Assembly (NCBI GenBank): GCA_015501585.1
Contig: JADNRY010000014.1
Coordinates: 1 to 64,000 of the forward strand
Source: Rhodocollybia butyracea
Lineage: Eukaryota; Basidiomycota; Agaricomycetes; Agaricales; Omphalotaceae
Direction of reading: 5' to 3'
DNA: 64,000 nt
The stretch's first letter is position 1; every line of letters begins with the position of its first letter. Shown here piece by piece: positions 11,946 through 22,461 of this stretch. The notes under the pieces are model-generated. The model did not search any database. It was given only the letters and a program-made list of their open reading frames with translations, and was not told the origin of the DNA. The translations under genes were made by a program, and so were the position numbers.

Positions 11946-13110
11946 TCTTTATTATTTACCTTACAATTTACGTACGGTAGACAGGTAGTAGTATAGTACA
12001 ACCTGGTACAACATTATCTTCACCTGAGGCTTCAGAGGGCTGTTGTGATAATCATCATATCCAGTATTCTGAGCCGAGCATGCAGGGGAGACAACCTGAA
12101 ACGGCTCGTCTGAGGGATATGTAAGTAGGCAGTGATTGCCCTCATGTAGTGTTACCAAAATTTGCAGGATTGAGGCGGGGATAGATCTACTCTTTTCTGT
12201 TTCGAGAACAATCTCGAGCTCAAGAGTCAAAATCCCCTATGTTTACTACCATTCTGTGACTCGTGAGGCATTGAAGCTTGATTAAAGCACAAGATGTGGA
12301 AATCAAAACGATACGTGAAGAAGAAGACCAGATTTAGATCTGGGGGAGGGGGGCACGGGAGAGAGAGGGGTGGGGTCTGGGGTGGGGAGGGTAAGTCGTA
12401 GTGCTGCCTACGTCAAGTGCTGTACAGTCGACAGCGTTTATAGTTGTTTTACTTGACGACAGTTCGCAACGGTTCGCTTTGCGACATGCGCCAAGTCGGC
12501 TTTTGGCTGAATTTCAAAATGAGCTTTGGATTGGCGTTGAAGCTCACAGCCTCTCACAGCCCCAGCGACTGCACAACACATCTGTAGTTGCCATTTACTA
12601 CAGTTTACTACTCACCTTAGATTTACCTGTAGCAGACAGATACGACGTGCTATTCACCCAGTATTCACCTCAAGATTGGGAGGGCTGTTATGTCGACGCC
12701 CAGTAAGGAATTCCAGAAAATTTCTCAAACCGAGAATGCAGGGGCAGAAACCTGAAACAGTTTGGCTGAGGCATTTGTCGAGATTGCCGTTACCAGACTT
12801 CGGAGGTTTAGGTCGGGAAAGATATCTTAAGAGGAATCAGGAGGAATCGCGTGTTGAAAAATTCCCCATACTGCCGGTTTGGCTTGAGCTTTGTTGCTGG
12901 ACACCATCGCTATTCGAAATAAAAACCCCTACTCCATTCGATTTTTGGCCGTAGTCTCGACGGTCTTACCTTTCATACTTATCCACTACCTCTCACCTTG
13001 TTGGACATCCTCGCTCTTGACACTCGACATAAACTCTTGCTCCATTTCATTTTCGACTCGACAGTCCTACTCTTTATATCCACTTCCTCACCATTCCACC
13101 TTTTTCCTTG
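11946..13110. repeat. Intergenic repeats between unit C and gene D
   Basis: No gene. Two successive matches to the duplicated non-coding element occur: about 12010-12230 ('acctgaggcttcagagggct', 'cctgaaacggctcgtctgag') and about 12480-12860. The G-rich tract lies between them. From 12890 to 13100 it matches the sequence just upstream of copies B, C and E. Confidence 0.55.
12338..12392 (+). repeat. G-rich tract with G-quadruplex potential (unit D)
   Basis: A run of G3-G6 blocks separated by short spacers, homologous to the tract at 8905-9003 and embedded in the same flanking sequence ('accagatttagatctggggg'). Confidence 0.6.
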
Positions 13111-13990
13111 ATGCGACACTCCATCTTTCTGCTCCACGTCCTTTTCGTCTCCACCCTGTGTTCATGCATATTCGGACTGCCTGTAATTGTAAGTGGATGA
13201 GCTGTGCTCCAAATCAAACTCATGAATTTGTGTTTAGAACAAAGACGGTGCAGCCAGCGCGCAAGTAGGAGAAGTGGGAGTATGCTTTTACAAGGAGGAT
13301 GGGTCAAAGGCCGCAGGCGACGAGAAAGTTCGCAATACCAAGGATATCATGGACGAGATAGAGAAAGTCCTACTCCAAAAACTTCCGGGTGCCACTAAAG
13401 TCATCTTCGAAAATGCATGGGAACCACCTAACCTCCTCAATGATCAAAGATCATCTGGTTTTAGATCCACCTACCCCAAAGCGCAGAGAGCTTTCGCAAC
13501 AGTGACGGGGGCCGAATGTTCTAAAGGATGTTTGGCGTGGTTTTCGTCTCCCTACTTCGGTGGTAAGCCCGATGTTGGGGGTGCCTCCAAGATCCCGATC
13601 AAAGATCGCACATTCCACTGGGAGGTTTTGAAGCGACCCGCACATTCCACCGATCCGCATGGATTTACAAGGGTTGTACGTAGTGACCCGGTGTGGGGCA
13701 GTAGAAACTACTTTGAGGACGCAAGCGCGGATTTCATGAAGGATTTCGAGCTGGCAAAGGATGATAAGAAACTGTGGGAAGACTGGAAAATAGAGCTCAG
13801 GAAAGAAGGGACCAACAAAAGGAAAGGATCGCCAGAGTTGCTATCACAGACTCCGAGTAGCAAAAAACAACAAACAGCTATGCTGTTCGATTGTGGACAA
13901 AACCCTGTTTGCGATTTTTATGTTATTTGTGCGATTTTCATAAGGTTTGGTCCGCGCTCGCTAGGCTCGTTCCCCGCTTCCAGATGTTGA
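13111..13990 (+). CDS. Small secreted protein, family copy D, C-terminus replaced by a mobile element
   Basis: Exons 13111-13188 and 13238-13990 (49-nt intron) give an open frame of 276 aa. The signal peptide has a single Met (MRHSIFLLHVLFVSTL) and, as in C, exon 2 starts Asn-Lys with no dibasic site. The core is intact: VCFYKEDG, LPGATKVIFENAWEPP, RAFATVTGAECSKGCLAWF, HWEVLKRPA and FTRVVRS. Codons after about 13878 (the last 36 residues and the stop) lie inside an inverted-repeat element. The original 3' end survives on the other side of it (15440-15566). The protein keeps its core but has lost its native acidic tail. Confidence 0.7.
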
Positions 13991-15439
13991 TACGATCAAT
14001 GGTCGGCCGGCTATGCGAGGAAGCAGAGTCTCCGACCAAATGGCACGAGTCTACGCGCTTGCCTTCACTTCTGCATGCGCGCATTCGATTCCGTGCGTGC
14101 GTCTGATTTTTCGAGAAAACAGTCTTGAGATTTACTATATCCGGTGAGGACTGGCAGTCTTGATTCAGCTAATATGACTGCCTAACTTGGACATATTTCT
14201 CTCAATGTGCTCATATTTTGGCAGATAATTGGGTGAGCAATGCAATCCCAAGTATTGGACCACTGAAGCCGAGCACAGCCACGGCGTGGATTCAAACTGC
14301 TTTGACCGGCCAAAGCAAATTCACGGAGCGCCAAGGCTGGAGCGCCCGAGCCGTTGGTGCGGTATTATGCACTCTAATCAGCGAGGCGCCGTTTCGTTTA
14401 TTCGAGCACGTTAGGCAGACACGGGAGTCACCCTGTATCAGCGATGACTCCCTGAATTCGGATTGGAGAGTGAACTAGGGACATAGTTACATGAACGTAG
14501 ATGAATAGAAGTATTTTATAAGGGCAAGTGGAGGGAGGGTAGCGAAAACTTCTATGAACTAAACGGCTGAGAGAGCATATGGATAAGTTAGACAGAGGAA
14601 AACTTTATACCAGAGCTATGTACATACCTGAGAGCGAACACGGACAAGTTAGACAGTGGAAAACTTGTAATGCTACCGTGGCTCTCAACTATTTATAGGA
14701 GTAAGTGAAATATAAAAATGAATGAGAGACAAAAAAGGGGCCGGAACCGGGGTACGGAACCCAGTACTCAAACCGATGGAAAGGAGAGCGGGGTCTGAGT
14801 CGCGCGGAGCGTACACTGACCATTGGTGAGTGGAAGGAAGATGATGTATATATCATCACTTACCTCGATGATTAGACTCTTGTAAATAAATCTTTAAAAC
14901 GCGATAAAGTAGGATTTGTGACATTGCTCACCCATTCTGTGTTACACAGAGCCATACATAGGCTCAGGTAGTGAGTTGCTGAGATACTTATTTTGGCCAA
15001 ACATACAAGATTATACAAAGTCGATATCTTCTCACTTTTATCTTGCTCTTAAACTGGCACATTCACCTGAGCAATAAGTATACTATTGAGTGCTACATAC
15101 TTACTTACTCTGTATCAGTCTGTGGGCCTACTGAACATTGACATAGCTTTATGTACAAAATACTGGCCCCTCGATTCACTTTATAAAGGATTATCTGCCA
15201 ATGTAAGAAGGGTACATTGACTAGGCCTTACCGGATATAGCGCGCGCGCGTGGAAATGAAGGCGAGCGTGTAGACTCGTGCCATTTGGTCAGAGACTCCA
15301 GAGAAAGCTGGCTGACTGTTGATCGCATCAACATCTGGAAGCGGGGAACGAGCCTAGCGAGCGCGGACCAAACCATATGAAAATCGCGCAAATCACATAA
15401 AAATCGCAAACAGGGTTTTGTCCACAATCGAACAGCATA
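13879..15439. mobile_element. Non-autonomous inverted-repeat element inserted in gene D
   Basis: The sequence starting 'tatgctgttcgattgtgg' at 13879 recurs in reverse complement ending at 15439. The two arms stay alignable for about 200-300 bases (for example 'ggtttggtccgcgctcgcta' in the left arm and its complement near 15355). The element is flanked by the 6-base direct repeat AACAGC (13873-13878 and 15440-15445), a plausible target-site duplication. No transposase ORF is present. Without the nested insert it would be about 860 bp, a MITE or foldback-like element. Superfamily not determined. Confidence 0.65.
14231..14933. mobile_element. Nested 703-bp element with 12-bp terminal inverted repeats
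   Basis: GGGTGAGCAATG at 14231-14242 is matched by its exact reverse complement CATTGCTCACCC at 14922-14933. The flanking triplet ATT occurs on both sides (14228-14230 and 14934-14936), consistent with a 3-bp target duplication. It lies inside the larger element, right after the point where the two outer arms stop matching. Inside is an imperfect duplication of about 25 bp, 60 bp apart ('aagttagacag'). No transposase is encoded. Confidence 0.55.
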
Positions 15440-15566
15440 AACAGCAACCGACGACGAGCACGACTCCGACTCCGACACCGTGTACTCCGACTCCGTCAAG
15501 TCCGACTCCGTGTACTCCGACTCCGTCAAGTCGTCCAAATCCCTGTCCCCCAATAGAGGGTTGTAG
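15440..15566 (+). pseudogene. Displaced original 3' end of secreted gene D
   Basis: After the right end of the element the sequence continues in the frame that gene D had before the insertion. It encodes an acidic, Asp/Ser/Val/Tyr tail (DSDSDTVYSDSVK repeated) ending at a TAG at 15564-15566. The character matches the tail of copy C. The following bases match the sequence after the stop of copy C ('agagggttgtaggaatatg'). It is now cut off from the rest of the gene. Confidence 0.65.
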
Positions 15567-15725
15567 GAATATGCATATGTAGCTGCCTTGTAGATAGCTT
15601 GTTCCGGAGTCCAAAGAATGCTTCGGGAATGGAGCGCCGTCAGTTTACATAATTATTTTAATTTACCCCACCAGCATCGGTATCGAGCCAGGAGCGGCGT
15701 ATATTGTAGCGCCTGTTTTTATCGT

Positions 15726-17070
15726 ATGGTAACCAATTCACGGTCACCACCGACTAAACGTGTAAAACTTGAACTCAACTCTGAGGAACAACTTGACGAA
15801 GAACAAATTCCAGAGGATCTGAATGAAAACAATTGTGCAATATCAAGACCAGTTCTGTAGGTGTTTTGATTTATCTCCTCTAGCACGATCTAACTCTTTC
15901 CTTCATCGCGGCCAGTGCTTTATGACATAGACTGGTTGATTTTTCTTTTACAAGACAACTTGTTTTATCCCTTCACACAGAGCAACCTCGTCGGTGTCCT
16001 CTGGAGTCTGTGCTCGCAAAACACCGGTGATCACGATATTCGCAACTATCGATCTTGGTACGACTTTCAGAAACATTTCCTTCCTCCTTTGCGAACGTCT
16101 TCTCTGAAACCACTACTCCCTCTGGCCAACAGACCAAAGCCCGGTCGTCGCGAGCGTACACAACGAATTTCTAGAACAGTCCGTGAGGAATTAGAGGAGA
16201 GCGACAGATTTGAATGCGCATTGGCCCATAGGAAATGGATTTATAGACATGGTCTTTATGCCAAGGTCTGTCTAACTTTTTTCCTTTTCTTACTGTTGCC
16301 CATATATCATTTTTTTCATTCTTCCAGACGAATCAAAGATCTGACTCGGCCTATATATACAGCATGTTTCTTCCTCTTATACCCGTTTCAGGCCATTCCC
16401 GACACCCACACCAGCCCAGTTCGCTGGATCTGCTGGAGATCTGATTGCCCACACTACGTCGTCTCTAAACGTGTGGATTCATATTGAACGTTGAACGTTG
16501 AGTACTGAGTACTTGAGTTCTCGACGACGTTTGTTATCATCGATGAAGGCAATAAACATATCTGAATCTTCAGTCAAACTACTTGTTGAATGCGGAACGC
16601 TTTGCTCATGGTCATTGGTGAGGATTTCAATATACATATGTGGTACCCGTCTACCAAAAGTCTTTTAAGAGGCGTATATACTTACGTTCGATTGCCCTAC
16701 AGGGACTCTTTATTATTTAATGCCGTTGCTTCTCTCACTATGGTCCTGCTGTGGTTTCTTTTCGCAGTACAATAACCCTCCCAATGCGTCTTCAAAGCTT
16801 CACCGGTTCACCACTCAGCGGGAGTCACAAAATCGGTCTCCTCATTGCACTGTACGGCCCCGAAGGACGTCTCATTTTCGATCTCGCTCATTATCGTCGT
16901 GACGGTGACGTGTTTGACGTGTTCGCCCTTCGGGTGAACTTTTTCTTTCAAGGTCAAGAGAGACATGACAAGCGCATACACCTCAGCCCGAGCATAGAGG
17001 AGTCCCGCACATCGCCCGTACAGAGATTACCTGCTTTCGTGGATCCCCTTTGCCGGACTATCGTTTTGTA
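15726..17070 (+). pseudogene. TOPORS-like RING gene copy D, RING deleted, 3'-truncated
   Basis: The start codon and first 35 residues align with the intact copy (VKLELNSEEQLDEEQIPEDL). About 60 nt encoding CLQQVADRTMIPNCSH are then missing and the frame stops. Further exons are recognisable but shifted (NYRSWYDFQKHFLPPLRTSS, ERALAH-like region near 16215, the block near 16500-16600, and the serine-rich region near 16980). Homology ends at the same place as in copies A and C. Confidence 0.75.
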
Positions 17071-18181
17071 GAAATCTATCGACTGTCATATTCTAACCTA
17101 ATCGTGGTTGCCATTTGATCTTCATAAATTTACGTGCGGTAGACAGGTAAGTAAACGTTCTCTTCATCTGAGGCTGTTGTGTCGATGCTCGATAATCATC
17201 AATAATCTGTATTCTTAGAGGCGGAAACAACCTGAAACGACTCGTCTGATAAGTGATGGCCCTCATGTAAGCCGTTAGCATAACCTATCTCCAAAACCTA
17301 ATGCGCAGGGCTGAGGCATGGGATAGATCTGGATTAGATCTGCGTGCCTTCTGTCTAAAGAGGGAAATCATCAAAAGAGTCCAGAAGAGTCCCCATGTAT
17401 ATTATGGTATTGAAGCAAACAATGTTGAGATTGGAAGGATATAAGTACGTGAAGTGGAAGTCCAGATTTGGATCTTGTGGCCACGGACTCAGACTCCAGA
17501 GGGCGGAGGAAGGGCTGGGAAGGGCTGGGAAGCCTGAAGGGCTAATAAGGGTAACTGTATTAACTTTTAAGTGCACCGCTTTGAAATGCAATGAGGTTGG
17601 GCTGAATTTCAAAATGAGGTTTAAAGCTCACTCTTCAGCAGCCTTCTGCTGCACAACACATATGTAATTGACATTTGCTACTTGCCTGAAATCTGCTTGC
17701 GGTGGGCAGCTACGGCGTGCTGTTCATCTGAGGCTTGAGAGGGCTGTTGTGTTGACGTCGACGCCCGTAAAGAATTTCTTGGAGCGAGAATGCAGGGGCA
17801 GCAACCTGAAACGGCTCATCTGAGGCATTTGTCAGTACGCAGAGGTACGCAGAGTATGGAGTGATTGCCGTTACTAAAAGGAATTCGAGTTGAAAAGACT
17901 CCCCATACTGCGGGTTGGATACCATTCGTGAGCTTTGTTGCTGGACACCATCGCTCTCGACAGTAGTCGACATAAAACATAGAACTTCCTACGAGGCCAT
18001 CGATTTTCGACCCTAGTCTCAACGGTCCTGCCCTGAGTCATACCTGCTATCCACTTCCTTTCACCTTCTTTCTGGACATCGACATTTCACCTAAAACTCT
18101 AATTCCATTCGATCTTCGACCCTCATCTCGACAGTACTACTCTTCATATCCACTTTCTTTCACCATCTCCTCTTGCCCCTC
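17071..18181. repeat. Duplicated non-coding region upstream of copy E
   Basis: No gene. It repeats the arrangement seen at 11946-13110: two matches to the element containing 'cctgaaacg.ctcgtctga' (near 17235 and 17805), then 'gagctttgttgctggacacc' (17930) and the sequence immediately preceding the signal-peptide exon. Confidence 0.55.
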
Positions 18182-19046
18182 ATGATGCGATACGCCATTT
18201 TCCTGCTCCACGTCCTTTTCATCTCCACCCTGTGTTCAAGCGTATTCGGAATGCCCTTAGAGGTGAGTAGATGAGTCGCCATGCTCCAGGCTATCTCGAA
18301 CTTATGAATTGTACGTTTAGAAAAGAGCCGACGAAAACGCAGCAGATGACGGAGTAGTGCGAGTACACTTTTACAAGGAGGACGGGTCACCAATCACGGC
18401 CGTAGACCCGGGCCCTCGTAGTAGAAAGGGAAAGAAGAACCAGGAAGTGAAGGACAAGATAGAGGAAGTACTCAAATCACTTCCAGGCATCACACAAGTC
18501 ACCTTCGACAATGTATGGGAACGACCTGACCTGCCTGGTGATGTGTGCAAATACCAACGGGGTTCGGCTAAGCGCTACACAACAGATAGAGCTTTTGCAG
18601 TGGTGTACGGGCTTCCCAACTGTGGGGACGATGGATGTTTCGCGTGGTTTTCGTTTCCCACAACCCGAGCTACACCCACCAAAGCTCACCCTGAAATTAA
18701 ATCTCGCTCAGTCTACTGGGAGGTTCTGAGGCCACCCCAACTTTCCGAAGACGGGAAGTATGATTTCACAACGGTTGCACGTAGTCTAGGGTCGCGGTAC
18801 GGCACCGCAATCTTCGAAGATTCGCGCGGCATCTTTTTGAAGGATTTCAAGCTGGCGAAGGATGCTATGGAAAAGTATCGAGAATGGAACGTACCGATAA
18901 CGGAAACGGTACTGGTGCCACTGGTGGGGAAAAATGTAATAGCACAGAAGAATCAAGAGAAGAATAATAATAATAAAAGACCAATACTGCCAGAACAGGA
19001 AGAACAGGAACCTAGGCCTGAAGGGTCGAAGAAACAAAGGGGTTAA
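18182..19046 (+). CDS. Small secreted protein, family copy E
   Basis: Exons 18182-18262 and 18321-19046 (58-nt intron) encode 268 aa. The signal peptide starts MMRYAIFLLHVLFISTL and exon 1 ends MPLE; Lys-Arg at 28-29 restores the Kex2-like site. The core runs VHFYKEDG, LPGITQVTFDNVWERP, RAFAVVYGLPNCGDDGCFAW (cysteines at about residues 128 and 133), YWEVLRPPQ, FTTVARS and FLKDFKLAKD. The tail has an Asn run and basic clusters (NNNKRP, GSKKQRG). It is followed within 150 bp by the only intact RING gene. Function unknown. Confidence 0.8.
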
Positions 19047-19189
19047 ACAACGTTGAACGTTGAATGTATGTAAGTAGCTGCTTTGTAGTACTTTGTAGAT
19101 GGAAGTTTGAATGAGGCGAGCAAGTTTGAGTGAGACCAGCGTCTATTTTAGCGCCCGTTTTTCATCAACCTCCATCGTTGCGGCTCTGT

Positions 19190-21958
19190 ATGAGTTCACC
19201 TCCGGCTAAACGTGTAAAACTTGAACTCAGCTCTGAGGAACTACCTGACGAAGAACAAATTCCAGAGGATCTCAGCGAAAATAATTGTGCAGTATGTCTT
19301 CAACAAGTTGCGGACAGAACCATGATTCCCAACTGCAGTCATGACCAGTTTTGTTTCGAGGTGTGTTTTGGCTCACCTCCTACAGTACGATCTAACTCTT
19401 TCCTCCATCCAGTGCTTGATGATATGGACTGGTATACAACTTTCGTTTTTTCTTCTACAGTACGGCTTGTTTTATCTCTTCATACAGAGCAATCTCGTCG
19501 GTGTCCTTTGTGCTCGCAAAACATCGGTGATCATGTTATTCACAACTATCGATCTCGGTACGACTATCAGAAGCATTTTCTTCCTCCTTTGCGAACGTCT
19601 TCGCCGAAACCACTGCTACCTTTGGCTAACAGACCGAATGCGCCTGGTCGCCGCGAGCGTACACGACGAATTCCTAGAGAAGTCCGCGAAAGGAGTAGAC
19701 GCGAGAGAGAGGAACGAGAGGAGAGCGACAGGTTTGAGCGCGCATTGGCCCATAGGAAATGGATTTACAGACACGATCTCTATGCCAAGGTCTGTGTAAC
19801 CTTTTCTGCTCTTACCGCTGTCCATATTTCATTTCTCCATACTTCCAGACGAACCAATGATCTGACTCGGCCTATATATACAGCATGTTTCTTCCAACTC
19901 TTATACTCGTTTCAGGCCATTCCCAACACCAGCCCAATTCGCTGCCTCCCCGGATTTGATATCCCGCACCACGTCGTTTCTACGGCGAGAGTTGCTCGTC
20001 TGGATGGATCTGGACGTTGAGTTCTTGATGACATTTACTATATCCTTGATGAAGGCAATAGACATAAGATCTGAATCTGCGGTCAAACTGCTTGCAGAGT
20101 TTTTGGATATCGACACCCCATACCTCGAAGGCGGGAGGCATGTCAATGCGGAACACTTTGCTCATGGTGAGGACTTTTTTATTTTTATTTTAGTGAACAT
20201 ACGGGATATCCGTCATACTGAACGTTTCTCAAGAGGTGTATACTTACGTTCGATCGCCCTACAAGGATTTATTCGTCTTTGATACCGTTGTTCAGGTTTG
20301 CGTTTCTCTTACCGTGATCTCCCAATATTGTGACTCAGGTTTACTTTTTGCAGTACGATACCCCTCCCAATGCGTCTCCGCCACCGAATCAGCAGCGGGA
20401 AGGACGTCGATTACGAAATCGGTCTCCTCCTCATCGCACAGATCTCCCTCGAAGGATATCTCGCTCCAGATCTCGCTCACTATCGTGGTCACCCTCCGGG
20501 AGATCATTTCCTCCCAGGTCGCCGTCTCGAGAGAGACCTGACAGGCACGTACGTCCCAGCCCAAGCATAGAGGAGTCGCCTTCAGCGCCCGTAGAGAGGG
20601 TTACCCGTTCTCGTGAATCCCCGCTGCCATTTCGGATCACACAGTCCATAGAACGAGATCGTCCTAATCGTTCTGTAGCCAGTTCTGTAGCCAAGAGAAA
20701 GTCATCTTTGGAGCGGGCCCAGCGAGAGCCTGCGGAGTCTTTGGAAGGAGATCTGTCTATTCCTTCTACGTTCAAGAGAAAGGCTGGTCGTAAGCCGTCT
20801 CCTGAAGGAGCCCAGCAGGAGCCTGTGGAATCTTTACAATGGGATCGCTCATCTAAGAGAAAGGCTGGTAGGAAGGCATCTCCTGAGCGGGCCCAGGCGA
20901 TTATGAAACCTATAGAATCTTTGGTACCGGATCGTTCCACATCCAAGAGACCGGTCGATAGGAAGCCATCTCTTGAGCGAGCCCAGGTGAAGCCTGTGCA
21001 ATCTTTACAACGGGATCAGATCGATAGGAAGTCATCTCCTGAGCGGGCCCAGCAGGAGCCCGGGGAATCTTTGGAACGGGGTTTTTCCACAGCCGATAAG
21101 AAGCCATCTCTTGAGCGAGTTCAACAGGAGCCCAGTTCTTTTCTCAAGAGGCCAACTCGCAATGTCAGTCTACAGGCAACAGTTCAAGCCCATCTCATGG
21201 GGGACGCTCCTCCTTTACGGATAAAAGGGCGAGCTGACTCCGGGCTTCGCCGTGCCAATACAACTCATACTCTCAGAATTAAAGGCCAAGCTCGACCCTC
21301 GTTACCATCCCCTCCGTCTTTGCTGTCTCGCTTATCAGATACGCATCTGGAGGGTGTAGATACCATCCCGGGGTCAGTATCAGATGACCACCCTCTGCAT
21401 CGCCATTCTGAACCTGGAGACCAAGATTTGGACAGTCGAGGATTGACTCGCGACGACGTTAAAGTTATAGAGGGGTCTCCATCAGAGCTGTCTTCATCTA
21501 TGACGGCGCATACTAATCGCCATGATACAAAAAACCGGCAACACCCTATACCGAACGAAATCAGAAATTCACATACAGAACCAGTAGCTAGGGCCATAAA
21601 GTCCGACTCGAGCTCGTCCCGCAACCAGGCTTCCGACGGGCATTCGAATTCTTCGAAGATCATTGAAAACTCTATCCACACTTCCCGCGTGGGTGCGGAC
21701 CAAGGGCGAATGAATAGCGGTGGATTGAGTTCAGGCTCACACGCGTCGAGTTCAAAAGAACCGCTCAATACTGTTTCCACCGTCAACACGCGACTTTTGC
21801 ATAAGCTGGAAGAAGAGAAACGGCGTCTGTTTCTGAATGTGTCTGGGCCTAGGTCATCGCCTGAGGGCGGCGATGTCCTCGTGGGTGGGGATCCAGCGAT
21901 ATCATCTGTTTCTATAGATTCTCAGAGCATCGAATCTGAGCTTCGTGCCCGGGCTTAA
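19190..21958 (+). CDS. TOPORS-like RING-finger protein (intact copy E)
   Basis: Six exons: 19190-19360, 19413-19431, 19488-19789, 19884-20166, 20234-20295, 20354-21958, giving 813 aa. The RING is split by two introns: C33-x2-C36, C49-x-H51, C55-x2-C58 and C69-x2-C72, the C3HC4 pattern. It is followed by IGDHVIHNYRSRYDYQKHFL, an Arg/Glu-rich helix, and a block (LDVEFLMTFTISLMKAIDIR) I associate with TOPORS-type ligases. An RS-type stretch (SRSRSRSLSWS, about residue 315) and a repeat-rich tail follow. TOPORS proteins are nuclear E3 ligases for ubiquitin and SUMO; the same role is inferred. It is the only complete copy; three partial copies lie to the left. Confidence 0.8.
20690..21150 (+). repeat. 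Tandem degenerate coding repeats in the RING protein tail
   Basis: About six imperfect repeats of 24-30 residues with the pattern RK-x-S-(P/L)-E-x-A-Q-x-E-P-x-E-S-L followed by Lys/Arg-rich linkers. They lie just beyond the point where pseudogene copies A, C and D end. Confidence 0.7.
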
Positions 21959-22461
21959 CTGAGAATGTTGGAGAAGCGGGCGAGGGGCTAGAGAGTATCC
22001 TTCCTTAATTAGATAGTAAACGGTATGCGAAATAACTTTGTTTTGGAATTAATGGGAAGATACAGTTGTGTTACACATTATATGTATTTGTATATAGATC
22101 GAAGAAAGATCCAACAAGTCACTGGCTAGGTACGCTATAAAGAAACAGTTAAGAGATACTTAAGATACACGTTACAACAAATATATCATGTGTGTGTTAG
22201 TTTGGAAACAGCGTCAAAAACACAATAAGAGAGTCAACGACAGATTAGGCCCTTCGGCGGAAATTGGAAGGGGGGAAGCTAGGTAGTTAGTAGTTTAGAA
22301 TAAAGCGAATCGGAACTAAGGAGTGAGTTATGGAAAAGAATGAGGAGAATAACGTTTTGTCGTTGAGGACGTTAAGAATGTGTCCGTGAATAGGCGTGAG
22401 TAGGAAATCCAAATTTTAACGAGAGAGAGAGGGGAGAAGTACCAACACACAGAAAATCATA
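21959..22461. other. Intergenic between convergent genes
   Basis: The RING gene and the homeobox gene converge here. No ORF or RNA gene is recognised. The sequence is AT-rich near 22010-22200, as expected for 3' flanks. Confidence 0.5.

Noticed and set aside
1..19046. Secreted gene plus RING gene as a killer/antidote meiotic-drive pair
   Set aside because: Tandem pairing and decay are suggestive, but nothing in either protein resembles known drivers, and a host-directed or housekeeping role is equally possible.
1..22000. The 2-4 kb repeated units as LTR retrotransposons
   Set aside because: No reverse transcriptase, integrase or gag, no terminal LTR pair, and the units carry spliced cellular-type genes, so segmental duplication fits better.
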